DNA of 64,000 bases, from assembly GCA_030685235.1 (NCBI GenBank), contig MU839153.1, positions 1-64,000 of the forward strand. The letters are read 5' to 3'. The position numbers were made by a program, and so were the translations under genes. The notes beneath the pieces are model-generated. The model made no database searches. It was given only the letters and a program-made list of their open reading frames with translations, and was not told the origin of the DNA. The stretch's first letter is position 1. Every line of letters starts with the position of its first letter. The stretch comes from Copromyces sp. CBS 386.78 (Eukaryota; Ascomycota; Sordariomycetes; Sordariales; Sordariaceae). Positions 42,472-55,295 of this stretch are shown here, in pieces.

Positions 42472-45400
42472 TCAAGCGTAAAACTACTAAAATTTGATTG
42501 TTGGAAAGTTGTTGGGTTGGGTATTGCTGCTTGTCGTCGGCCCTTTTTAAAGGGTGTAGATGTCCTAGTCGACTTAGATAATCCTTATGCTATTTATATA
42601 AACTATATACAACTTAACGGGTTGTATAGCCGTTAGGCTAATGATGAGTGGCTCGTTTATTGTTTCCTTTATGATTTTTAAATTTAGAATAGGGTGTCGA
42701 ATATTCGTACGTTCAACCGGCGTGACTAGGATGAAAATGTAGCTTTTAGTGTAGTAGTCTTGTTTAAAGACGCGATTTACACGGCCGATGCGATATTCCT
42801 TCTAGTTGTTATTGCTGCGTAAAACGTACTTGATGTAGTCGCTATATTTGAACGTAAATCGTCGGCGTGAAGCGTTAAAAAAAATGTTAGTGTTGTTAAT
42901 ATAGTTAATACTCCGGGATAGGTTACCCGTGCCACGCCCTTATATATACTTGTTTATAAAATTGAACTTTTTTGCCTATTTAATAATTGTATTTTCGAAG
43001 AATGACGGTTTACCCTCGGGCGTACTAAAATCGTTATAATAAGTATTGTGCAATAGTTTAGACGACTACGTAGTTATTTCGTTAAACGTAGTGCGTAGGG
43101 GTAAATACTATCCTTCGTTAACTATATAATAACCTAACTCTTTTTTCTTACTTAACCGGAACTTATTAACGATATATAGCGTTAAATAATTAGGGTCGCT
43201 AGAATATCTCGCTTTATTTTCTTCGTCGCCTTTATTATCTTCGTCGTTAATACGGTTAGAATATAATAGAACTATATCGAAAAGGGTAAGGCATTTGCGG
43301 GCTAATTGATCGATCTACTCTATTAATTTTAAATCGTCTTTTCGGAAGGTATTGAACTATATAAGTCGGAGTGTTTATTAAAAGTTGATCTTTATTAATA
43401 GGATTTTTTCGATGTTGGTATAGTTCGTTTCGAATATTATATTTTTAAAGTTGCTATTAGGGGAATCGGTTAATAATAGTCTAATTTTTTACGATCGTTA
43501 CCTTTTAATTACTGGATATTACGTAGGTATAGCAATTTCTATAGTCCGCCCGTATACCTCGAATTGTAACGGGATTTACTTACTCTTTCCGTTTTTCTTA
43601 CAATACTTATCGGACTAGATCTATTTATTAATGTTCGTTTTCGCCCGGTAGTATATTGTAATTTATTGGTAGGGTATACTCCTTTATAATATCCTTATAA
43701 TATACCCTAATATAGATATTTAGTCGGACGGTAATCTTTTTATACTTGGTCGCTCGTTTTTGGCCCCTAACGTTACCTTTTAATTGATTTTGAGTAAGTA
43801 TACTTCCGCCGCCGCCGCCGCCGCCGGGGGGGCTCTCTATATTATATCCGGGAAATTTTATACTAAGAATCTTTATACCGGGAATCTTTGCGATTAACGT
43901 AGATATAATTAATATAAATACTATAAAATGCAATTGGTTATATAAATAGCGTACCTCGTAAACGATTTCTATTAATTTTTAGTAATTATCCTTCGGTAAC
44001 TTAACCCCTATTAGAATTATAGTACTTTTTACTAGTTTGGCTAACGTCTTTACAATTAATTTAATAGGATTTCTACCTGTCTTAACCTATATACAATTAT
44101 AAAACCGAGTATTTATACGATCCTTTTTTAGCTAGTATAATAATATAGCTAGTATAATGATTAGCTATTTACTATAATAAACTATTTGCTAACTCTTGCG
44201 GTAGTTGAACTGTAATTATAAACGTTACTAGCCCGGTAGAAAAGGCTATAATCGTAATTATATAATATATTCCGCCTTTCTCGTTGGTATTAAAATACTA
44301 CCGTATAATAATTTATATATTATTTAAGTAATACTATTGAATTTTAAATATATTATATTTGGGGGGCGACTTATTATAATATTTAAATACGGTGATAAAT
44401 CTACTAGGGTTGGGAAAGGGTCCTTGATTCCCTATTGGGTGCTATATTTCTAGGTATTAGTATCGTTTATTATTGCTATATATTATTGTATTTCGAAGAT
44501 TTGAAAGTAGTATCGTCTATTTGTAATAATATCGAAGTTAATCTATATATTGGAATTATTTATTCGGCCGGTATTTATAGATATAAAATAGTATTAATAA
44601 AATTTTATACCGCGAAGTCCCTTGAAGCTATAGTTTTCCGCTTATTATAGTATATCCCCTATATAATAGATAGGAAATGCGTATAGTCGAGCTTTGCTTT
44701 TTCTAGGAATATTTATAATTATGCCTTCGTCTAGTTTTGTTATAGTTTTGAATACCTTAATAATATTTTGGAAATTAGAATTGTAGGGTTTAAGAATAAG
44801 CGGGAAAATAGCTTTTGGTCGTAGCCTCTCTTCTATCGTTAGGCTAGCAGGTATGAAATAAAACCCTATTAATATACGATACGAATTACGGTAAATACTA
44901 AACCTATTAATAAAGTCGACGTGTGGGAAAGAGATTATAAATATGCGACTTTTGTAATATTAATCCTATTCGTATTCGAATACTTCTTGTGAGAAATATT
45001 CGAATTTAAGTTTAGTTCGAATAGAGTGAATATAGTATATCGGTACGATATATATATTTTGGTCGTTATGTTATAGGCGGATTATTCGCCGTACCGTATA
45101 ATGTTAATTCTCTTTATTCTATAGTATATCGAGTATATATTTATTATACTTTGGGAATAGTATTTCCTATTTGAATTTTGGTTGGCTACGTCCGCTTTAC
45201 TGTTTAGCTAGTTTAGGTCTCGTAGGTTTGAAGCCGGGGTTTTAGTAATCCTCACTATATTAATAATTAACGTAGACGTCGATATAAGTAAAAGTATTAA
45301 TCTTAGGGATATACGTGAATTTATTTATTAAAATTAGTTCTCGTAGTTCTTATATTGGTATAATAATGCCTATATCCTTAAAATTCTATAATATAGGTGA

Positions 45401-47400
45401 TTTATATCGGTAGGCCTCTTATATTTATAAGTATATTTGCTTATAGTCGTATGTACACAGCTTATTACAGTGGTTTAATTTTACGCTATATACCCTACCG
45501 AAGTATATATTACGGTAGATACGTAAATCGGGAATATTTTTGTAGGCTAAGTAATAGTAGGGCTTCGTATAGCGGTAGTAAACCTAATCGCTAGGGAAAA
45601 TAAGCGGGCCTTTTGTATTTAATTCTTAATTGAAGTCGAATTTATAGTCGTCGCTATTCCGGAGTATAATATAGGTATATTAGCTAAATATTGTACGTAT
45701 TGACGATAGTTAAGTATAGAATTCGAAAAATTCTTTAAATATATTAATAAAATAACTAAGGTTATAATATACTCTTTTGCCGATATTTAATACGATAATA
45801 TTCTTAAAAAGGGTAAGTGGGTCGAAAAATATAAAGGGGGTAACAATTACTGGCAATTTAACTTTAGAAAGATCAATACCTTCTACGCTTATTATACCTA
45901 TTTTTATATCCTTTCTAAATTTATTTGCCCTTACTTAAGTACGATCTACTACCTTTACTAATATACGAGCTTCCTTATTATTTTTTCCCTTTATTTGCGC
46001 CGCTACTTTCGCTACCTTTTTCGTAATATTAATTACTTTAATTGTATTGTATCGTTGGCGAATAATTTCGATTTTATAGCACTCTTTTAGTTTTAAGTTA
46101 GCTGGTAATATTGGAAGTTTTAATATATTTAGTAGTATATTTGCCTCTTATATATTTATTATTAATATATAGGATCGTAAATTTTTATAGAGAGTCGATA
46201 GTTGGGGTAGTAGCAATTTGAATATATTAAGTATTTCGCTATCGTTACTTTTAATAAGAAGGAGGATTTCGCGCAAAGTATTCTAATATTAGCAACTAAG
46301 TTTAACCAATTTAGTAAACGATGCGAACGCTATTTCGAATTCGAATATTTTAATTTACTTATTTTAATAAATAGGCAATAGAGTCGATATATTACCTTTT
46401 ATTCGACGTTAAATAGGCTCTACACTATTATATTTATTATTAGAGGGCTCCGAAAATAGTTCTAACTATAAATTAATTATAACAATAATATAATCTTCGT
46501 AATTACTAATATCGAAGATTTCGTTAAGCGGTATATTAGTACGCGCTATTTGGGCTATAATATTATTGAAGTTCCCGTTACGAAATTTATTAATATTTAC
46601 AAATCCTACAAATAGGTTAGTATTTTAGTATTTTATTACATTTTCTAGAGTTCGGCCAATTTATTTACTATCCTTATCCTCTTTAAGTATTAATTTTAAT
46701 TCCGACTCCGAATCTATTAAATATTTATTTGGTAACGGCGTATTATTCGACCTAATATTACCCGGCTATTTAATACCTTATATAATACCGTCGTTATCGC
46801 CGTCGCTTACCGATTATTATATTTCTATAACCCTACTGTAAAAGGATAGTTGCGACTATTGTGGTAATACGGGGTCGGTTATTATTATATTTATATCTTT
46901 AATGTATTCTTAGGCGGTACCTTGGGTAATAATATTATCGGCGATATATTCCTCCTTATTATTGCTAGCGGCTAGGTCCCGGGCCAGTCGTATAGCGTGC
47001 GATAATTTACTACCAAATTGTTCTATATTGACCGCATCGCTCTTCTTTATACGGGGTATAATAGGCAACGCGACGAGCTAGTACGCAATTTGGCTAACGA
47101 TAATATTTCTACTCGCTAGGGTGGGATATTTTTGCGATTAATGTAGCGGATAATTAAATTACGGGCAATTGGCGTAGTTGGTAGTCTATATTGCGGTTCT
47201 ATAATATTTACGTCCCGCGTACTTTACCTTTGCTGCCTAGTACGGGTACGGACGCGTAAAGTGTCGCCAAATCGCTATTTACTCGCCATTAAACTACACG
47301 CTGCGTTATTTAACTATATTTACTTCTACCTTTATCTATTAACGCGGTACAGCGAATTAGAGTAAATGATAAGGGTACGGTATTTATTACCTCTACTAAC
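42472..47400 (-). pseudogene. RIP-degraded transposase-like gene of the 12.2-kb element
   Basis: Minus-strand translation gives long coherent stretches broken by TAA/TAG codons. The C-terminal part (43.4-42.47 kb) stays in one frame and includes DDLKLIE, RGTGNLSRSIN and EYRIGRVNRVFKQDYYTKSY followed by IFILVTPVE. Further upstream there is VRGQKRATKYKKITVRLNIY with YYKDIIKEY (43.8-43.6 kb). At about 45.85 kb there is VKLPVIVTPFIFFDPLTLFK. The order and flavour (a DPxxLF/DxxGxYRN-like segment, then a GRVxRIF-like segment) recall large fungal Tnp2/EnSpm-type transposases. That assignment is from memory of the family and not secure. The start near 47.4 kb is approximate. Confidence 0.5.
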
Positions 47401-47999
47401 CTACAAATTTCTACCTATTTAAAAGGGATTTTTGCCTGCTCTATCTTCCTCCTCTTTATACTTCGATTACAATATAGCTTATTATATTATACTATACTGT
47501 ACTATACTACACCGTATAGCGTTGTAAGTAACTAAATAAGTAATACCAATCTTTCTATCGAACGTGGTATTATAGGAGACCGCGATAACGAAAACGCCGG
47601 CCCTTTACCGCTGTTACGTACGAAAGGTAGCACTATTAGTACTAAGCGTAAGAACCGTCGTAGCGTTACAACCGAGGTAGTAGAAGTATATTATCTAAGC
47701 TTATATTACTAAATATATAAAATAAAACTAACTTATAATTCCCGAATATAGAATTATATTTTAGGCCTTCTAGCCAATATACTTATTACTTCCGTTATTA
47801 CGTAAGGGTAGTCGCCTACAGCATTTACCGGTAATTGGGCATAATCTTTATTAGGATTACGACGTTTCGAGCCGCGTATACTAGTCGATCCGCCGCTACG
47901 CAAGCTAATTAAAGTTAGATCAATTTTATATAGTATAAAAGAAAAGGTTACAATTACGTACGTATATTTATATATATACTATACTTATATATTATATAC

Positions 48000-50900
48000 T
48001 TACCTACGAATATTAATCTTTTACTCTCTATCTATTAATTATTTACGATAAATATACCCGGATACGTTTAAATTATTCGAACGTGCGAATTTCTAATTGA
48101 TTATCGAATTCGATTTTTAGTTTACTAATATTAAATAGTATTACAATCCTAACCTACTAATAAAAAACGAAATAATTAAAATGAAGAATTAATTAAACTA
48201 CTTTAATTGTAAAATCTATTTCGTATTCTATTTAAATATATTATTAATTACCGTCGCGTATATAATCTTTCTATATATCGATATATTGAACAAAACATTC
48301 TAAAAACTATACAATTAATATAGTTCAAATTTTAATACTATTAAAATAGATATATTCTAGAGCCGAATATATAAATTAATTATAAATTAGACAAAGGATT
48401 ATAAATATAACTTCCAATTTTATAAAGGATACGCCGACCTTACTAAACTGCTAAACTACTTTAAGAAATATAATATCGAATATATAAAGAAATAGGTTTA
48501 TACTAAATTAGATCGTATTCTCTTTAATAATATCTTTAAATAAATAATTCTATACCTCAATTAGGAGCAAAATTTTATAGACCGAACCAAACTTCCTTTT
48601 TTCTTTTTAAAAATAGTCTTCGTTATTTTAATTCGACGAATAACCGAAATATATATAATAGAACGGCGTTATATAATTACAACGGGTCGTAATTATATTA
48701 AATAAGTTTATAAATTAACGGATTAATATTATAACGAAAATTATTATACAAAATATAATAACGACTTTAACTCGCTAATAATTTACCTACAATTTAAATA
48801 TATCGAATTCGATATCTTCCGTTAGCGTAAATTTATAGATATTATTGCCGCTATTCTACCTAAAGCGACCTTCGACCTTATAGTATACTAATAATAATAT
48901 AGCACTATTAACTCCCCCCCGCTTCTACTATTACTAATACTATGTAATAAATTAAATAATAACTACGTATAAGCATAATATAATAATAACTTAAGTAACT
49001 TAGGTAATTTAGGTTTAAACGATAATTTACCTATCTCTTACAACGTTTTTACTACCCCTAGAACCCAAGCTAAATTAGATAAGCTAGAGAGAGAGCGAAA
49101 AGAAGTCTTCGTATCGCTACGCTCTGCCTCTACTTCGTCCGCTTCTAATAACGAATAATCTACTAAACGACCACGTACTAAATCGCCGCTAAAGCTAATA
49201 TCTTCAAAAAAGCGACCAGTACAATCCCTAATAGCCTCTATAAAGAAACGGCTAACACCCCTGCGAAAATTAACTTTAACCAATGCTAAATTAATACAAG
49301 TCGAAAAATAGCTAAATAATCAAGCTACTATTCCATAGGTCCTAGCACAATAGGACCTCATAAACAACTATATAGACATTTATCTCGAAATTTCCCGTAA
49401 TTTTAACAACTTCTTTACTAGAATACAGCAATATATAAAGCAATTAAAGGATAACCCATACGCACCCCTAGCAGCCAAGCCAATCAAACCGTTAACGGAA
49501 ATACTTATCCCGCCTCCTAAATTGCCACCTTTAAAGCCTAAAGCTAAAGTCGAATCTACTAAAACGGTTAAAGAAATTCTAATTCCTCTCCTTTCCATTA
49601 AACTAATAAAGCTAATAGTTAAAGAAACTCTAATTTCTCTCCCAACAGTCAAGGAAACTCTAATTCCTCTCCCTTCTAATATTAAGCCAATAAAACTAAT
49701 GGCAATGGCAACGGATACCGTTAAAATCTTTTGGTATAGCCCTTTAAAATCTCCGCCCCCATTTATTATCAATCCTATAACCGAAGAATACAATATATTC
49801 GTCAAATTTGAATATATAGAATTATTTTATATATAATTATATTCTATTTCCAATTTATTAGACGACGAATTTTAATAGGCGTATAAGGAGGTTTCGATAA
49901 ACGATGATATTAATATTGTAGAAAGATTGGATTATATTAAAAATGATTTTATACCCTAGTATAAAATAAAGGCCCAGGCGAAACTAAGAGAAAAGGGTCT
50001 GGATATTACCGAACCGCCGACAATAGAACCTATTCCCAACCCTATTAATAACCCGTTTCTCTTAAAAAAGTTATTTCCTATTGTTAAAGAGATTATATCG
50101 GTATCCCCTCAACCGGCGTCGCCCAAAGGACTTCCGTCGCCCAAGACAGAGATCGAAAGATAGAAGAAGCTTAATGCCAAAATAGAGCTTAAACTCTTGC
50201 GGCGTAACTTCCCTCGTAATATTACTATTCAGTTTAACGAATATATCGACGCCCAATACGACAATTATAATATCGATTAGGTAGTTAGGGGTAATAATAT
50301 TTTACGTTACTTTCAGCGTTTATATAACGAATCTTCCCCACTGCCTAGCCCAACCCCCTAAAAGAAATTTGAAGCTCTATTTCTCGAATTACTTAGGGAC
50401 CTCCGCCGGACTTACACCGTTAAACCTAATACATACATCAATAAATTTATTAAAAACAAAGAGAAGGTCGACAAAGGCTTTTACCTAAACCTCCAAACTT
50501 AGGAACAAAAGTCTGTATACATTGATAATACCTATCGTTTTATTTTAAGGATATACTACAATAATAGGGAAAAAGCGGAAAGGGTATAGAAGAGAATAGC
50601 CCAGAAAAATGCTGAATATTAAAAGATAAGAGAGGAAGGTGCCCGGCTTGCTCAAAAGGAGGCTGCCCGGCTTGCTCAAGCGGAGGCTGCCCGGCTTGCT
50701 CAAGCGGAGTCTGACTGTATTGTAAAGGAGAAAGCCGATAAAGAGGAGGCTGCCCGGCTTGCTCAAGCGGAGGCTGATCGTATCGCCAAAGCGGAGGCTG
50801 ACCGTATTGCAAAAGAGAAAGCCGACAAAGAGGAGGCTAATCGTATCGCAGAGGAGGCTAAGAAGGCAGAGGCTGCTCGTGTTGCTGCCCAGAAGAAGGC

Positions 50901-51830
50901 GGATGAGGAAGAGGCTGCCCGTCTTGCTGCCCAGAAGAAGGCGGACGAGGAAGAGGCTGCCCGTCTTACTGCCCGTCTTGCTGCCCAGAAGAAGGCGGAC
51001 GAGGAAGAGGCTGCCCGTCTTACTGCCGAGGCCAAAGAAAAGGCCGATAAAGAGGAGGCTGCCCGTCTTACTGCCGAGGCCAAAGAAAAGGCCGATAAAG
51101 AGGAGGCTGCCCGTACTATTGCCCGTACTATAGAATCATCCGAATTATCTTCCCCGCCGCAATCCCCGCCGCAGTCCCCGCCGCAGTTACTACTTAAACT
51201 AACCATTACTCTCAGTATACCTAAGTAAATTTCGCCGTTAAAGGACTTCGAATACTGGCTGAATCCGGTTAAACCGGTACCTTTATCCCTCCTTCCGCCG
51301 GCTAGCATACCTCCTCCACCGGCTATCGACGTACCTATTACTAAAATAAGCACTCCTAAACTTCCTGCCCGGAAACTTCGGCTCCGGCCGTTATTTACCC
51401 GGGATACTGCCGCGTTAAGAGTTCGGAATGTTAGCCAATCTTAAGAACCCTGTATATTTACGCCTACAAATCTCCAACGTACTATATCTATCTGTAGAAG
51501 CAGAAGCTAAATATCAGTTACTCTTAACCCCAATTAAATTAATATACGGTCCTAATCCCGCCTAGCTTCTAATACTACCTCCGGTAAAGGTACGCTATTT
51601 AATACCCCTACGGCTAATAATCCTACCGACATACCTACCGGTTATGCTAAAAGCGGCCGAGAAATTATTAAACAGGGTAAGAAGGGTGGCCGGAGCGTTC
51701 TCCTATTCAATAAATATAATAATTTTAAAGAGTACCTCTTTAATAACGAATTAGGCATCGATCCCCTTAATATCTACCAAGAGCGTATTACTCATTACCG
51801 TACCAGTTACTTCTAATCCGGCTATGTGGT
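48000..51830 (+). pseudogene. RIP-degraded second gene of the 12.2-kb element with coiled-coil repeats
   Basis: One reading frame runs about 3.8 kb without a frameshift. Every in-frame stop I read is TAA or TAG and none is TGA, as expected if CAA, CAG and TGG were changed by RIP. The N-terminal part (48.2-48.9 kb) has YKGYADLTKLLNYFKKYNIE and ERRYIITTGRNYIK. The middle is Lys/Pro-rich (KLPPLKPKAKVESTK with repeats of KETLIPLP). At 50.64-51.14 kb comes an Ala/Glu/Lys coiled coil made of EEAARLA-type repeats. The C-terminus (51.2-51.8 kb) has FEYWLNPVKPVP and a basic, glycine-rich SGREIIKQGKKGGR near the end. No known domain recognised. Divergent from the transposase-like gene, so they may have shared a promoter near 47.5-48 kb. 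Confidence 0.65.
50640..51140 (+). repeat. In-frame coding repeats (24-60 bp units)
   Basis: Imperfect direct repeats built on GAGGCTGCCCGGCTTGCTCA and GAGGAGGCTGCCCGTCTT units. They encode EEAARLAQ and AAQKKADEEEAARL heptad-like blocks. They contain CpA and are less mutated than the rest of the element. Confidence 0.85.
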
Positions 51831-51896
51831 AAATCATCTACACCACACCACAACTATACAATACTTATAACTATCGAGATTATTATCACCAAGACT

Positions 51897-52055
51897 CCGC
51901 TATATCTTTTACGCGGCTCTTTACTTGAGGCCTCTCTTCATGCATTTGTTCATGGATTCTACCGCTATATCTTTAACGCGGCTCTTTATCCGAGGCCTCT
52001 CTTAATGCATTCATACATTCATGCATTCTACCGCTATATCTTTCACGCGGTTATG
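51897..52055 (+). repeat. Subterminal tandem repeat, about 65-bp unit, 2.4 copies
   Basis: Units begin CCGCTATATCTTT-N-ACGCGG at 51897, 51962 and 52031. They retain CpA, so they are largely unmutated by RIP. Confidence 0.9.
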
Positions 52056-52638
52056 TCCAGTCTAATCCAGTGCGAATAATAGAAAAAAAACGGATTGTCC
52101 AATATTGTATTTTCCTTATTGTGGTATATGCAGTTTTATTATTGTTTCATTTTTTCGTGTTGTGTTGTGCGAACCGACTTCGGGTATTGTAATTTCGTAA
52201 TAGCTTCAATTGCACGCAGGTGATACATAGTAGTACATCGGTTGCCTTAGCGCATTAGTACAACGTGTTGGCGCTATAATCAATCGAGTATAAGTGTTGT
52301 AATCTGTGCTTTCTAACATAGTCCCTAAAAACGATTGCTACATTATTGATATTAGCGATTATATTTAGGGGCTAACCTATAGTAGTCCGTACATTTAATA
52401 TCGCTCGCTGTAACTGACTGCTAGACTTCGAAGACTTTAGCGAAGTCTTTTAGGGGGCAAAACCGATATTAATTTTGGCCAATCAGAGCCTCCCGTTGAA
52501 TAACAAGGCTTATCATTTCAACAGCGCTAGGTATAGTATCAAAGCTTATCAATTTCTCCAGCGTTGACCCCCCCCTTCAAGCCTTGCTGCCCTGGGGATT
52601 TTCCCGCTATGGTATATGCAACCTCTACGATACTGGTC

Positions 52639-52660
52639 TACTGGGTCACCGAACACAACT
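52639..52660 (-). repeat. Right terminal inverted repeat of the 12.2-kb element
   Basis: 22 bp, perfect reverse complement of the left end, followed by TAA. Confidence 0.9.
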
Positions 52661-52663
52661 TAA

Positions 52664-53167
52664 CACTCTTGCACCCTTGTTGGAGGCTCATGCCATATGA
52701 AGTTTCGGCCATAGCAGCCTTAACCGGGGATAGAGGTGCCATTGCTCCATCACACTTGACTGGGTCCTCCGCCCTGCCTATTTCTAGACCTCCAGACTTA
52801 TCCAGTCCACCGTCTTGCACCAGCTCAATACACCAGCAAAAATTTCTTTCATTGTTTTTTGGTCATTTCCTTCATATTTCACTTTCCTTTCCCCATCGAG
52901 TTCATATCCTACACCGACTTCTGTCCAATCTAGTTGGAAAATTGTCCTGTGCCAGTCTTACCGTTGAAGGGAAGACAAGAACCGTCATCATCGTGGTACT
53001 GAGCACCGCATCTTAACCTCCACCAATCCGGGAATCTTATCTCTTACATCATTTGTTGAACTTTAAGACACCGTATCTAGATTCCAGACCTGTACGCTGG
53101 GATCTTCCTTCCAACTTCCACGCTCAATTTTTTCTATTTTTTTTGAGAAAAACTAGGCCCACACACA
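52664..53167. other. Upstream region of surface-protein gene S3
   Basis: No gene recognised; pyrimidine-rich leader before the ATG at 53168. Confidence 0.45.
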
Positions 53168-54834
53168 ATGCATCCATGGATCACGAAACCATACTTCGTT
53201 ACGCCGGCATTTCGACACGCGTCGCTGTTATTCTGGTGTTTTTCGCAAATAACTGCTACCAAATCTCAGACAACCAGCGTTCCCAGCGATTTACTAGGTG
53301 TTTACATTGGCCCTGATGGCGTCAGTACGTTGCAGTCTCAGCCCCAACCAGACCCAACATCATTTTCAGCCTCAAACATCACCGTGTCCCTCAATCATGT
53401 ACAGCGCCGCTGACTTCTACTCTTGTATTGAGCATCCTCAGCACTTTGTCCCTCGGGCTGGACGTTCAGCGTGACAAGCACCTATGGCGCATGTTGCCGT
53501 ACGGGGGGAGCAACGTGCAACTTTATAACAGCATGTGGTCAGGCGACGAACATTCTCGCAAACGGTGATGCGTATATTTGGTATGTGCAATTTGGTCCGC
53601 CGGAATTTGACGGTGCTCCCTGCCTACCTTAGAGATATCCCTATGATCCAAGATATAGTGCCACGTTGCTAACGCCACCTATGTCTTATTCAACAGCAAA
53701 ACTCAAGTCCCTTACTGCATAACACAGACCGTCTTCGACACGTTTCCCTCCCCAGCGAAAAGCTGGCTGGACTTGAGGTGTGTTGGGGATGGCTTCCTTG
53801 CCCACTCGGTCTATCGCGAGATATCCGCTTTAACCATGACGACAACTTCCACTACTGCCACCATAACAAACTCGGTCGGTTCCTCCCTGCTTCCATCGAG
53901 ATCCCAAGTTACAGCGACATCATCAACACCGTCGTCAACATCATCAACACCACAGACATCATCCAACAGAAGCAATGGCGCGAGGTTCATTGTTGGAATC
54001 TCCGTATTGGGCGCCGTTCTGGGAATAGTGGCTTTCATTGCTTCGGGGTTCTGGGTCTTCCGCAAAAGGCAACCAAGAAGAATGAAGGGTACCTCCCAGC
54101 TACCAGAGAGCGGACACGGAAGCTTGAATCCGCTCGTCAACAACAACAACAACAACAACAACAACAACCGCTGTCAGAGGCCCTCCCCCCAACAGCATCC
54201 TTCGGTGGAGCAGACGGGAACATCCCCAACGCCACCGCCAAATCCCGGCGTACAATTCGGAAATTTCTTGTTGCCTCCACCTCCGGGGGTAATCCAGAAC
54301 TTCTCAATCATGGGCTCAAGCACCTCTAGGGCGACTGTCGCGCGGGTTGACCACGGTAATTTCCAAAGTCAAGTCCTCAACCAGAGTGGTGCGTCTGCTA
54401 GCGGAGGTACAAGTGGACGAGCCCCCACAACAACGCCGAATGAAAGGGGTGTCGCGGACATGGACACCCGAGACAGCGACGGTCGCGTGCACATGGCGCA
54501 AAGGCCCGTTTTCGGTTGCAACAACCAGAGTGATACCGTTCTCCTCTCTGGTGGCATTTCAGAAGAAGAAGGCGCTCCGGGGCCAGGTAGTACGCTCGTC
54601 CCTCCTACATGTAGAGGTAGGGATCAAAGTACTTTTGGGGGGGCTCCTCACAATACATGTACTCCTGCGAATGTCCATCAACTGCATGTGCCCGCTGGAT
54701 CCCCACGGGCTGCTACAGCTAATCTGGGTCATCCGCGCCCGTTGTTGTTGCGGCGGCGGCAAAATCCCACCGGGCGTGTCACTGTCATGGAGGAGACGGA
54801 GATAGAGTTGTCTGCCAGTCCGATCGCTGCCTAG
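53168..54834 (+). CDS. Cys-rich single-pass surface protein, paralogue S3
   Basis: Three exons, 53168-53324, 53442-53580 and 53697-54834, giving 477 residues. Intron positions and phases are the same as in S1 and S2. Signal segment ASLLFWCFSQITATKSQ, then LLGVYIGPDGVS. The Cys domain carries LCPSGWTF, GACCRTG and TCNFITAC. Exon 3 has YCITQTVFDTFPSPAKSW and VYREI, a Thr/Ser stalk, the helix FIVGISVLGAVLGIVAFIASGFWV and a basic RKRQPRR. The cytoplasmic tail is much longer than in S1 and S2 (about 280 residues) and includes an Asn run from an AAC repeat at about 54140-54168. The 12.2-kb element separates it from S2. Function unknown. Confidence 0.8.
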
Positions 54835-55295
54835 ATTGAAGATTCCGTTAGCCAGGACTATGTTTTTAGGTACCTTACCTAGAAGGACGATAAGAAGGAG
54901 GGAGGTGGGTAATAAGGATGGGAAACGATAATACAAAAGACGGAAGAAAAACGTGCAAGTAAGAGGAAGGAAGATAAGAGCGCGGCGGGCAAAAACGACA
55001 AGCAAAAACCGCAAAAGAGAGAATAAACAAACGCTTCAATAGCCTCTATCGCAGTTAGTTAAAAACTTAAAATCTCTGTTCTCCTCACGAGTCCCAACCA
55101 AGTTCAAATAACCAACCCGCAATAGGTGGGTCACTGAGTGTTCACCCCAACGCCTGGCCCTCCAATCCGTATTCCATCCCACCAGCCACCTCTACTTAGT
55201 GTACCTTGGGTAGATATCGACCTAGAGGTAATTCGGTCACTCCTCCCCTAAGGTACTCACTCGGTCACTCCTCCCCTACTCACTCCTTTACTCCT
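54835..55295. other. Intergenic region
   Basis: 3' region of S3. No gene recognised. Confidence 0.45.

Larger units (their letters stand above)
40438..52660. mobile_element. 12.2-kb DNA transposon-like element with terminal inverted repeats
   Basis: The two ends are perfect 22-bp inverted repeats (40438-40459 and 52639-52660) beginning AGTTGTGTTCGGTGACCCAG. The match continues imperfectly, with CCAGTA following at the same distance on each side. TAA stands immediately outside each end (40435-40437 and 52661-52663), a 3-bp target duplication. The interior is RIP-mutated from about 41.3 to 51.8 kb; the outer few hundred bases are not. It carries subterminal tandem repeats at both ends and two divergent degenerate coding regions (minus strand about 47.4-42.5 kb, plus strand about 48.0-51.8 kb). 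A 3-bp TSD, subterminal repeats and two genes resemble CACTA/EnSpm elements; a TAA TSD is also used by PIF/Harbinger. Superfamily is left open. Nested insertions cannot be excluded. Confidence 0.8.

Noticed and set aside
43628..43933. A 101-codon minus-strand frame with a poly-Gly stretch as a separate gene
   Set aside because: Its C-terminal part is a piece of the degraded transposase-like gene; the Gly run comes from a GCC repeat and the rest is AT-rich drift.
40438..52660. LTR retrotransposon
   Set aside because: The ends are inverted, not direct, repeats, and no reverse transcriptase motif was seen in the readable stretches.
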